NCBI GenBank assembly: GCA_002914805.1
Contig: JXTB01000493.1
Coordinates: 238,898 to 302,897 of the forward strand
DNA: 64,000 nt
Source: Parasponia andersonii
Lineage: Eukaryota; Streptophyta; Magnoliopsida; Rosales; Cannabaceae
Direction: 5' to 3'
In this document: positions 36,158-47,499 of the stretch, one piece after another
How the letters are laid out: the number at the start of each line of letters is the position of its first letter
Numbering within the stretch: the first letter of the stretch is position 1
The notes under the pieces: generated by a model
What the model was told of the DNA's origin: nothing
The model's input: only the letters and a program-made list of their open reading frames with translations
Database searches by the model: none
Position numbers and translations under genes: made by a program

Positions 36158-39100
36158 ATGGCAAGTATTCTTATCTTTCTCTTATCAAAAATCAAAAACC
36201 TAATTTCATTTCACCATCTGTCGCGTTTGAATGAATGAATTGTAAGTCATGCTTATTCATTTTGTTAATGGTGGAATTAGGCCACTGGTAGTGACGAACA
36301 CCAACCCAAGCTGAAGCTCTACTCTTACTGGAGGAGTTCTTGTTCGTGGCGGGTCAGGATCGCCCTCAATTTTAAAGGTAACCATCCATCACTAATAACA
36401 CTCTTCTATTCCTCTATATATATATACACACACACACGCACTAATCGATTCATTTGAATCTGACCAACGATAGTGAAATTGTAGGGCTCAAGTATGAGTA
36501 CATACCAGTGAACATAATGAAAGGAGAGCAACACAATCCAGGTTTCATAATTTCATACCTCTTTCATTCAATCCAAATATGCACATTTTTTTATTGGGGT
36601 GTTTTTAGTTTTTAGTAAAATGTGATTTGCTTTGTATGGGAATTTGTATTAGAGTAATGATTTGGGGATTTGGGTTGGGTGTGAATAGAGTTTTTGAAGC
36701 TGAATCCGATTGGATACGTACCGGTGCTGGTGGATGGGGACTTAGTTTTGTCTGATTCTTTAGCTATCTTGTTGGTGAGTGCTTCACTGCTGGGGTCATA
36801 TTTACTTTTGTAGTCCTCTCCCTGAATAGCAAACTAACTTTTGTGTCATTTGAAAATTTTTTAGTATTTGGATGAGAAGTACCCTCAGCGTCCACTGTTG
36901 CCTACTGATCTTAAAGGGAAAGCCATTAATTTGCAGGTACTTTTCTCTCATTTTCTCACTCTTCCTTTTAAGTACCCCTACTGCATGTTTACAATTCAAT
37001 CTCTAATCCCCTAAACGGCTATTTTGCTTTACGCAATTGAAGTGAAAAAACAGAAGCTTTATTTACACATTACTATCAAGATTTACAAGCTCTATCTAAC
37101 TTTTTTTTTTTTTTTTTTTTTCTAAATGATCAAGAGGAAGACCTCTGGTAGTTATTATTAAAAATAAATAAAAACAAAGTACAAAAAAAGTAAGGAGGGA
37201 AAAAATCCAAAGCACAAAAGAAAACCAACTAAAGAAACAGAGAAACCCTAGGAGAAGCCATATAATTTTGCAAAGACAAAATTATTATCTTAACCTCCCT
37301 ACAACGCCTCAGTAATAGGTTTTCTGCGTAAAACCTAAAGGGAAAAACCACAGAAAGGGAAAAGAGCACATTGAATTACAAAAAGGCACTAACAAAAACG
37401 AAAAGAACTGAGTCCTGCAAGATCCCTATTAACAAATTTTTGCAAAAAGTAGGGAACAGTATGCCACCAAGTCGGAACTTGAATACTAGGGGCCCTTGAA
37501 GCAATAATATCAGCAGCTGAATTTACTTCTCGATAGATATGAGAAGCATGAAAATTCATCATTGAAATCAAGCCTAGGCAACGCCTCCATGTAGGTTTCC
37601 AACACCAAGGAACAAAATCCGAACTAGTCTTGAACAAAGCGATTAAATAAGCCGAATCACTTTCTAACCATAAGCTTTTCCAACCAAATTCTCAAGCATA
37701 GGAAATAGCATGAATCGCAGCTGCCAACTCTGCTTCAAATGCATACGTTTTACCAATTAGAACTGCAAAGGCTCCTTTGAAAAACCCTCTGGAAGTCTGA
37801 AAAACACCACCACAACCTGCTAAACCAGGACTACCAAAGGTTGCACTATCTGTGTTAACTTTTAACCATCCAACTGGAGGAACCCTCCGATAAACTTCGA
37901 CAATTTTCGGTGCTTTTGGTAGTTTTAGGCGAACATGAAGACCCTTCAGAATATCAAGGTCCTCCACCGAATTTCTCATAGAGCCTTTGGCAGTCAAATT
38001 AGACTCAGCAACCGCATGCCAAATAAAAGAAATGACAGAATGCATAGAAGTAAACTCATTATCAAACAACAATCTGTTACGAGAAGACCAAATAACCCCA
38101 CGATTGCTGCCCTCCAAAGTTGTGAAATCTGAGAACTGAAATTGGCTTCCATAGCATCCATCCAAAGATCAATAATTGAGCCATCCAAACGAATTTTCCT
38201 GCGAAATGCTGAAGAAACAGCACCCCAAAGACTACTTGCAAACTTACAAGTAATAAAAAGATGATCCGCATCTTCCTCGTGACGATAGCAAAAATGACAA
38301 CAAGAAGACATAGAAAATCCTCTTCGAATCAGATTATGTTCTATTGGTAATTTATTCTGAAACAATTGCCAAAAAATCATTGAACGCAATGGAGGAATAA
38401 AACTAGCCCAAAACTTGCTTTCCCATCTTTCCTTTGATGTTGGACCAGCCAAAAACTTATAAGAATTAGCACAATTAACTACCCCTGATGAAGAATATCG
38501 CCAAGTCAAAGAATCAGGAGAATCACCAATTACAGTTCTACGAATTTCATAAGAAATTGACGGAAATTTGGAGACAAACGAAGGTGGAAGAGTCCACTCT
38601 GAGTTGGAAACCAGATCTCCAATAATTGTGCCAAAACTAGGTTCCATAGAGTCAACATAACTAATTTGCTCAATTAAAAGAGTACCAAGCCAATTGTCAG
38701 TCCAAAAAGAAACCTTCGAATTTTTACCAACCAACCATATCGATTCTTCAATAATAGGCTGAATATGTGCTCTCAAACCACACTAGATAGATGATTTCCA
38801 AAATCTTCGATGAGAGAATCCATTAGAGAATAAACGACCTCTAAGGAATTTAAACACAAAAGAATCATCCGTCATTAAACTCCAAGAGAGCTTCTTTAAA
38901 AGGGCTGAAGTAAGGGTAATTGGATCCCGAAGACCAAGATTCCTGTCTTTTTTAGGCTTACAACACATCCGCCATAAAACAACTACTGGCTTCACTATCT
39001 TTGAAGAACCAGACCATAAGAAATTCCTGATAGAAGGAGTCAAATTCTTTAAAAGAGTCACTGGCCAACGATAGATTTGGAAAGAATAGGATAACTGACC

Positions 39101-42100
39101 CATAACAACCGAGTTGATGAGACTAACCCTCACAGCCATAGAAAGATTTAAGCCTTTCCAGTATTCGAAATTAACATGGATCTTATCCAAAATCGGTTGA
39201 AAACTAGAACATTTTGGAGAGCCAACAAAGAGAGGGACCCTAAGATACATAAAAGACGAACCGCCTTTTTTCATACCCGTTTGAGCTAAAAAACCAGAAA
39301 CCTTAGTAGAAGAGACAGCGGTGCCAAAAAAGATGGAAGACTTACTAAAATTGACTTGTTGTCTAGACAAGCCTTCATATTTACGGAGAGCGTTAAATAT
39401 TGCTTTAATATTAGTCTTGGAAGCTCGAGCAAACAACAAAACATCATCTGTAAATAAACAATGGACCGGAGCCTTTTCATTTCTCGAAGAAGTCATCGGG
39501 TTAAGATTGCCATTCTCAACCAATGAAGTAATAGTCCGACTGAAATAATCTTCCGTAAGAGCAAATAAAAGAGGCGAGAGAGGATCCCCCTGTCGAACAC
39601 CTCTAGAGTAAGAAAAATAACCATGCGGAGAACCATTGATTAAAATCGAGATTCAAGCAGAATGAAAAAGAGTATTCACCCAAGAAACAAAAGTAGAGTT
39701 GAACCCAAAAGAAAAAAGCACCGCTTTAACAAAATCCTAGCGCAAGGTATCAAAAGCTTTCCTTATATCCAATTTCAAAGCAAAATTACCCCCAAAGCTC
39801 TTCTTGTCCAAGCAATTCAAGCACTCCGAAGCTCCAATAATACAATCCCTAATATTCCTACCAGGAACAAAACCGAACTGATTGGGAGAAATGATCCGAG
39901 AACAAACACGACCTAAACGATCCGCAATAATTCTAGTAATCAGTTTATATTAAAAATTCTCCAGGATAATAGGACGGTATAGATCAATCATAAGGGCTTG
40001 ATCCACTCTAGGAATTAACACAAGAAAATTGGAATTAAGCCCAGGAGGTAAAATTCCAGTAATAAAGAAGTGTTGAACAGCAGATTCCACGTCCTTACTC
40101 ATAATATCTCAGCAATGACGAAAAAATGTACCAGCAATGAAGAAAAAATGTACCAGAGAAGCCATCAAGACCAAGAGCGTTCAAAGCATCCATATCAAAA
40201 ACTGTTAATCGAATTTCCTCTTCATTAGGCACACGACAAAGCTCCATATTATCTGAAATAGAAACTAGGTTCGGGATAAGATCTCTAACTGTAGAAAAAT
40301 TTGGTACAGAAAGATGAGATTCCTTGAATAAATCTTCATAAAAGTTCTGAATATGGGCAAAAATCAAATCAATATTCTCTACCAACTTATCGCCATTCTT
40401 CATATGACACAAATTCTTTTTGGCCCGACGTTTCACCACATTATGGAAGAAGGAAGAATTACGATCTCCCTCCTTTAACCATTTAACTCTACTCTGTTCA
40501 CGAAGATAAGTTTCTTCTTGAGACAAAAAAGTATCCAAAGTAGAAAGTGCTTCAGCTTCCTGCTTTAAAAGAGAGTCAGAAAACCCCTCCCTACCCAACT
40601 GCTCTTGAATAACTAAAATATTCTGAGTAGCTCTCGCAATATTGAGCTTCAAATCCCCAACAACATTCCAATTCCAAACTTTTAGCTGCTGTTTCAAAAT
40701 CTTTAGTTTATTAATAAGAATAGTAAACGGAGAACCAAAAGACGGAAGAGACCAAACATTACGGACCAAATCCATAAAAGTAGGATGGGAAAGCCACAGC
40801 CCTGGAAACCAAAAGGAACAAGAACAAGAAGGGTATCCTTCAATGAAGTCAATAACAACGGATGATGATCTTAATAGGATCGAGGCAAGCAAATGCTAGA
40901 AACCAGATGCCAGAGATTTAAAAAATTATTATTGCAGAAAGCTCTATCTAACCGAGACATAACAAGCTGGCCCCAACGAAAACCATGCCAAGTATAGAAA
41001 GGCCCCTGAGAATGCAGATCAACCAGGTCACAAAGAGTAACGCCAGCCCGAAATTTTTCACAAGAACGGCGTTTAATGATACCCGTCGTCTCATGAGCAC
41101 CCATGACCGAGTTAAAGTCACCCAAAATCAGCCAAGGACCAACAATATGCAAGGCAGACAGAGAATCCCATAAGTCATGACGAACAATATAGTTACAGCT
41201 CACATAAACAAATGAAACATAAAACAATACATCATTGAAAACAAAGGATGAAGAGACATGTTGGGAATGCGAAGAAATAACCTGGAAACCAGAAACTGCT
41301 GAAGAACACAAAATCCAAAGAGATGGCATCGGCTTGTCATATTGAGCTACCGGATTAAAACCAATAGCCCTCCAGAAACGATCAGAAATAGAACTGAAAG
41401 AACACATTGGCTCCGCTAAACAAAGAATCTCAGGCCGATGTCGCAGACATAAATCTTTAAGAAATCCTCGGGTGCTCTATCTACTTATTTCATAGTTCAG
41501 TCACTTTTTTCATCTGTGTTTCTTGTTTTAACTTGTTGAGTTTTAAACCATTTTTTGATCATGTCTTAGAAAGGTAAGTGTCCTGTCCCATTTATTTTGT
41601 AAAGAAACTTAACAGTGTAAAACATCAGGCTTAAAGTGAGTCTTTATAAATTACAAGCTGTAAGGTAAAACTGGGATATGATTCCACTGGTTGAATGAAG
41701 TTTTCCCTACGTACGGTAAAAAGAAGTTATCAGTCGAGTCATTGTAGATCAATATATTACCACATGGTTTGATAGAGGAGTTTGAATCGTTTACTGACAG
41801 AGTAGTTTTTCTTGATGTATAGAAATACATACTGAAGTCATTAAAGGCTTACAACCCACTAGCATAGCGTTTCATACTCCTTTTACTAATACTTCCTTCA
41901 TTTTGATTTCTCTCGTAATGCTTGGTTCTCCTGTGTCACACTACTGGGTTATAGGTGGATTTCGAATTCAACTGATCCTGTCTTTTATGACCTTTAATGT
42001 AGATTGCAAACATTGTTTCCTCAAGCATACAACCTCTTCAGAATGTATCGTTATTGGTAAGGTGGTAACTATCTGGATTCGTTGCTGTTTTATTTATCCC

Positions 42101-43940
42101 TTGGTTTGTCGAAAGAAAGTCATGTTTTCGTAAAATTACTCTCTCACAAAAGATAAAGCCATGTTGCTTCTTTCCATTTACAGAAATACCTTGGAGAAAA
42201 GTTTGGTCCTGAAGAGATACTTCCTTGGATTAAACATCATATTGGAAATGGCTTTGTAGGTTAGTGTTGACTAAGAATAAAGGATTTTTGAGAATAGGAT
42301 GTATGATATATTGTTACATTAGTAGAGGGTTTTTGGCTTTTTGTAGCAACTTGTACTGATTATGAACAGGGTTCTAGATGATTTTGTGGATTTCAAAGTT
42401 TAATTTTATTGCTATTTGTATGTTCCAGCTCTTGAAAATTTGTTGAAAGACAATGTTGGAAGATATGCAACTGGAGATGAAGTCTTCCTGGTTTGAAAAA
42501 AAATTCAGTCCTCAAATATTATTATTTTTCTCTGTCATTATGCTATTTGGTTTTGTAGATAGGTCTTCATTTTACTGATTAAAGTTGCTGACGAGGCAGA
42601 GAGGTTTAACATTTTTAGTATACCACCAGACAAACATGTCTAAAAGTTGTCTGACATATTTACTACTATTTGCAGGCAGATTTATTCTTAGCACCCCAAA
42701 TATATTCTTACACTACCAGATTCAATCTTGACCTGGTACTAGTTCTTTTCTATGTTCAAGTGTATTAACATTACAGAAATACTACCTAATATATATATTT
42801 ATATGGTAATGTCAATATTTGCGATGTTCCCTTGTGTCTATTCGTGCTATTTTTGTTGCACATAAATTCATTTTTAAACAATAAGGAGGAAAATTTTCAA
42901 AGTTTTGGGTAAAGTATGGTCTTTCTTACTGTTCTTCTTTCTACATCAAGATTATTTGCATATCACATTTCTGAAAACTTCTACTTGGTATGGTTAATGG
43001 TGGCTCTTCCGTTTAAATTGCTCGATGTGATTACTGTAAGGTTAGTGCGTGAAATGCCTCAAAGCTGCTGGGACTGTGATCACCTATCTACTCTCTGATT
43101 GCTTCAACTTAAAATTATTCTGGCTTTACGCCAGTTTTATCTTATTAGTTTCACAGAGAAAGTATGGTTGTAGTAGATTAGCGACCATGAAACATAGTTC
43201 ATCTTTTAGTCCGAAACTGAAATGATGAAATGAATTTCCTGTTATTAAGACAATATGTTGGTCCTTGGGTACAGTTGGACTTGTGCAAGTTCCCCACAAG
43301 TGGTGTGCCACAGCTCCCTGCCAGCTCTTCTATGTAGTAAGCAATACGTAAAGGTTCTAGTGTCAAGAGCGGGTTAAGAGGTAAGTTCAAGATGTAAAAT
43401 TGGGATAATAACTCAAAACAGATACGAGTGATAAATTAGTTTGTGTAAGATTGATATTAATATTAGAGAGAAGACTAAGTGGATAGATGAAAATGGACCT
43501 ACAGGCTTTTATCTGTAGACGAGGAAAATAATGTGGTCTGATGGTTATAATTCATTGAGTTGTATGGGTGGTTTTGTCACTTATCTTTATTTGGTTAGGT
43601 TAGACTGTATTAGGTGTCCTTTTCTTCTGATAACATCTTTGCTTTGTTAATGTGTATTTGTGTTGTGTGTTTTCTTTTCTATCGAGTCCCTTTTTTTTAC
43701 CAGCTCCGGTGTTCTTCTGCCTTTGTTTGGTAGAAACCTAGTGTCAAAATTTTTGAAGGTTGTACCAGACTAGTAAACGCACAGTTCTCCATCTATCTCC
43801 TGACAATTTTTCACTTGATCTATGTGCAGAACCAGTTTCCTCTTTTGTCCCGGCTGAATGAGGCATACAGTCAAGTGTCAGAATTTCAAAATGCCATACC
43901 AGAAAAGCAGCCAGATAATCCTTCCTCAGGCACTAGTTAG
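36158..43940 (+). CDS. GSTZ2: Zeta-class glutathione S-transferase, copy B, with LINE in intron 5
   Basis: Exons: 36158-36160, 36281-36377, 36485-36541, 36689-36774, 36865-36936, 42003-42056, 42184-42259, 42429-42490, 42676-42735, 43830-43940. All ten are open, the same lengths as in copy A, and join to 225 codons. The SSCSWRV, cis-Pro and SDS sites are identical. Eight residues differ from copy A, all in exons 6-9: S108N, F117L, A120V, P122L, L147F, Y157N, A158V and I184R. Several (IQPLQ, TTRF) look nearer the family norm than copy A. Intron 5 is 5.07 kb because of the LINE. Only about 135 bp upstream of the ATG is shared with copy A, so promoter activity is uncertain. It is a sound reading frame; transcription is unproven. 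The symbol marks it as a second copy only. Confidence 0.85.
36161..36280 (+). other. Probable GC-AG intron directly after the start codon, copy B
   Basis: Same arrangement as copy A: ATG|GCAAGT at the donor and GGAATTAG|GCC at the acceptor. The GC donor is unchanged although the intron carries a few substitutions. Confidence 0.8.
37389..38776 (-). pseudogene. LINE zinc-binding segment and RNase H domain
   Basis: The 38776-37994 frame has the reverse-transcriptase zinc-binding pattern ([25 protein letters not shown]). RNase H follows: [25 protein letters not shown] (37870-37695), then [13 protein letters not shown] and [13 protein letters not shown] (about 37675-37500). A stop after ISYA and a frame change at 38000-38100 interrupt it. 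A C-terminal RNase H is known in some plant L1 lineages. Confidence 0.85.
38783..40892 (-). pseudogene. LINE reverse transcriptase and preceding linker
   Basis: The linker (40892-40095) contains [21 protein letters not shown] and [15 protein letters not shown], the usual lead-in to plant LINE reverse transcriptase. The palm motif lies in the 39523-38783 frame as [14 protein letters not shown], where FADD is usual. Stops and frame breaks lie between 39524 and 40094. Not functional. Confidence 0.85.
40871..41473 (-). pseudogene. LINE endonuclease domain, N-terminally truncated
   Basis: The frame opens at the truncation point with [21 protein letters not shown], then [15 protein letters not shown] and [12 protein letters not shown], the catalytic motifs of apurinic-type LINE endonuclease. 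The first motif, around the initial asparagine, is lost. Confidence 0.87.
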
Positions 43941-45442
43941 AGACAAATGAGTTAAGAAGGTTGCTGAATAGACACACTGTCTGAATAATACAAACAGGAG
44001 AATAATGATAAGTGGTAGTTTATGCACGTACATAATGCTTTGGATATCTGTCAAATCTGAGAAAACGGGCTTGTGCCGCTTCAACTGATTGTGGGTTGGT
44101 CGTGTTATGGTCTTTGTTATCCTAGCATGTTACTTAAAATAAGTTCCAATGAAAGAAATTTTTATCTAAGCCTCAATGCTAAGAGATGGCTGGGGAGGTG
44201 GTGTTGTGTAAAACTTTTCCCTTACATAATTTAGTCTCGACTGGAAGTCCTGAAAATTTTAAGGATTGTTTATTATAGTCCAGCATATCTCAAAGACAGT
44301 CGACGTGAAAGTCATGGTATAAATTATAATTCAGAAAAGTCCAACTTGAGCGTTTGTCCTTCAAAGATCCGGAGAAAGCATAAAACAGGTCATCGTGCAC
44401 TTATAATACAAAAAATACAAAGAATTCAAGGGTGCGTTGTTTGCAATGTCTACATAATCATTTTTCATGAACTCCTAATACAACTAAAAGAGATTAAATT
44501 TGCTTGGCTTTCAAATTATTGCAGAGCTAATGGAAACCAATAATACCAAATATTAGAAGAACAAATTGAAGACATATTCAACTCCATTACATTCTCTTTT
44601 CTTCGAGGGAAAACCGTACGAACTACGTTAAATGGAATCAAATATGATATCTATAGAAACAAACTCGATAAACAAATCTCTATAACAATTTAGATTCATC
44701 TATTTCTCGTGTACTAATGAAACTCCATAAATTTTCCTTGTGATAAAATAGAGCTCATTTTCTTTTTTTCCCTTCAAAACATAAGCTTCCACAAAGAACT
44801 AAACATCACAATAATATGTAAATCTGTTACTAAATGTAATTATAATTTCTTAATATTAGACACATATCATGTTAGATTGGACATGGTACCTATAATATTA
44901 CTCTAGAAAATAATATGTTAAAAAAAATCATGATGACGCCTAGTAGCTCTTTATTGCAAGAGGTAGTATAACATTGAGAATAGAGAATTGTTAAACAAAA
45001 AAAAATCCTAAATGCGTTCTTTTTTACGGTTACTCTTATTACTTAACACGCAGATTTCATTATCAATTTTACATTTTAATAATATAATAATTCACAATTG
45101 AATCTGAGACTAAAACATGATATATCAAAACTGCAAAATATTTTCATTCCAAAGAGTTTAACAACAATATTTTGAGAGGGTCGATATATATATTTTTTTG
45201 TACTTTTTTTCACTTCAAAACTAAGATAGATCATCAAAAGATCATCAATTTGATTGCATTACAATTCAATCGGAAAAGTCTTTTATAATATCATTCTCAG
45301 ACCGTTAAGAGCATCATCATCTGTGACCTGCTTTAACCCAACTTTCATAGCCATTGAAAAACTTATCTTTAAAATACAGAGAATTTCTAAAACTATCAAA
45401 TCTGAGAAAGCTGTAAGTCTACAAGTGATTGCGTCTTAAAAG
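43941..45442. other. Spacer between GST-B and the MFAP1 pseudogene
   Basis: Aligns with copy A 15893-17781 except for the replaced block (about 45 bases instead of about 310 near 44190) and the single 29-bp unit near 45050. No gene seen. Confidence 0.65.
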
Positions 45443-45557
45443 TCAACAAGACTCCCAGTCTTTCAACTTCTTGCTACCCTTAGGTTTTGACATCGGTGCG
45501 TTCATTCCAACCATTTTTGCGTTGTACTTCGCTCGAAGAGGATCTTTGTATGTCCAT
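45443..45557 (-). pseudogene. MFAP1 last exon, copy B
   Basis: Matches MFAP1 exon 2 at 17782-17896 in length and frame, with the acceptor AG kept. Changes include N to K, A to V and a final R to C before the stop. Its upstream exon lies 17.9 kb away and is truncated, so no product is expected. Confidence 0.88.
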
Positions 45558-45834
45558 CTGCAAAACATCGCATATTCAGATTAAGGGCTGTTAAAGGGCG
45601 TAAGAAGTACCAAGTTTTTATAGGTTGAGGACATCAAAAAGTACAAAAATGAAGAAAAAGCAAAAGAGATGTTACCCCATGGACACCTAGTCCATGTATA
45701 TTCCATAATCACAACATGATTCATAAAGGCTTTCTTGACAATATCTTTATTTTTTGTTTAAAAACAAAAGAAAAGTGAAGATAATTATGAAATTATATGA
45801 GAAAATCTTCAGAATCCATATCATTCATAAATAC

Positions 45835-47129
45835 TGTTGCGACCATTTCTTATATTCTTACCGAATATAATTAATTATCCAATTAATTATGTAAAGTGAA
45901 TATGCAGAAAATTATAATATGGATATTATAACACTGAAAAGTAAGAAAAAAATTGACACAATATTTTTACGTGGTTCAACTATCTCTTAATAGTCTACAT
46001 TCAAAGGGCTACACCCAGAGAAATAAATTTATTAGTAAAGAATAATGTGAGTACAAACACCAATCAAATTTAAAAGACTCTCTCTTTTAAATGTTGTAAC
46101 ATGCCAGTATTCTTTTACTAATCTGTCTAGAGAGTTCCCATCGACTTGATGTGATTCCTTCTGTCTGAACTCCCTTCAGATTTCACGGAACCTGTCTTCT
46201 CTTGAAGACTTGTTGCACTTCTCCCGAAGACTTGTTGCACTTTTCCCGAAGTGCTCGTACTTCTCCTGAAGTACTCTCATGACTAAGAATCCTTCCTAAT
46301 CTCACAATATAAAGTATAGACAGATATATCAAAATATTGCTCTAATAGCAATCTCAAACATATATGCCACACATAGGACTCTAGCCTAGACATCTATTTA
46401 TAGTGCTTGAGCTCTTCCAATTTTTGGTAATTTGCAAGACACGTTTTCTTTATCATAAATGCTGATTGGAAGCTAATTAGATCAATCAAGGATAAGATTT
46501 TAGCAATCAAGAATGATATGAAATTATTGCTGATTTTGCACAATAATGTTATAATATCAACCCTATCTAAACAGCCAGATTTGTAACATTTCTAAAAGAA
46601 GTGTTGATTTGTTACCTGAAATAAAAATTCTATTTTTTGTACAAATCAATCAAATAAAAGATGTTCACACACAAAAAGAATCAGCTAAAAATTAATAAGG
46701 AAATGATACCTCAAGAGATTAAATTTACTACTCATAAAATAAGGTAGTTTCTATAAAGTGCAAGTTGTAAAAGTAATCAGATTAAATTAGCCTAAAAATG
46801 ATAATCTGATTGATTAAAATCAAGATTGATTATTTCTAGAAATATTAACCAATTAATATTATTAATCACCTAATAATCATTCTTCATTAAAACACACCTA
46901 AGTAAGAAAGAAATATGTAAATATAATTTTCCTATAAAGAAAACAATAATCATTGATATTTTTGATTAAAACCCAACTAATTTGGACAGCTGTAAAATTT
47001 GGACAAATACGTTCAAAAATGCCAGGTCAAATATTCTAATGATGTTGCAATATCAACCCAGAATCAGTGTTAGTTAACACTGACAGTGATGTTACAACAT
47101 CTCAAATGACAATAGACTTTGCCCTTTCA
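45835..47129 (-). repeat. 3' LTR of Copia B, 1295 bp
   Basis: On the plus strand it starts TGTTGCGACC and ends GCCCTTTCA, followed by the polypurine complement ATCTCCTCCTTTGGCA. Its last 269 bases (46861-47129) match 57284-57570, and its positions near 45896-45924 match 54143-54170, identifying the 5' LTR remnants. Confidence 0.87.
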
Positions 47130-47499
47130 ATCTCCTCCTTTGGCATTTGTTGGTAAAATATTTCTACCTGCAAAAACTAGTTAGTCCCTGTAAAAACAAT
47201 TAATGTTTGGCCAGAATTTTTGTAATTTTTGCAACTAATCTCCCTTTTTGGTAAAAATAGCCAAAAGTAGTTACAAATAATTGCAGAATTTATAACTTAA
47301 ATGGAAACTATAATTCACATAAAGTAAATCATAAGTTGCTCAATGTTGTAACATGAGCTCAATTCCTGCAGAAAACAAAATACAATACTTAATGATAAAT
47401 AGTAAAATAGAAACTCCAAGAAAATCTTTAAGCAGGAGGAGGAGCTAGAAAAGCATCTCCTACTTTAATGTCTATCATTATGCAAATTGTAGATAACAT

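Larger units (their letters stand above)
37099..41473 (-). mobile_element. 5'-truncated L1-type LINE in GST-B intron 5
   Basis: Inserted opposite to the GST gene. The poly(A) tail shows as a T-run at 37101-37121. Target duplications GCTCTATCTA lie at 37089-37098 and 41474-41483; copy A has the single empty site (GTTCTATCTA, near 13050). Domain order on the minus strand is endonuclease, reverse transcriptase, zinc-binding segment, RNase H. ORF1 and the very start of the endonuclease are absent, typical of aborted target-primed reverse transcription. Several stops break the frame. Confidence 0.93.

Noticed and set aside
37935-41173. Plus-strand frames inside the LINE
   Set aside because: They are antisense to LINE coding frames and do not extend GST exons.
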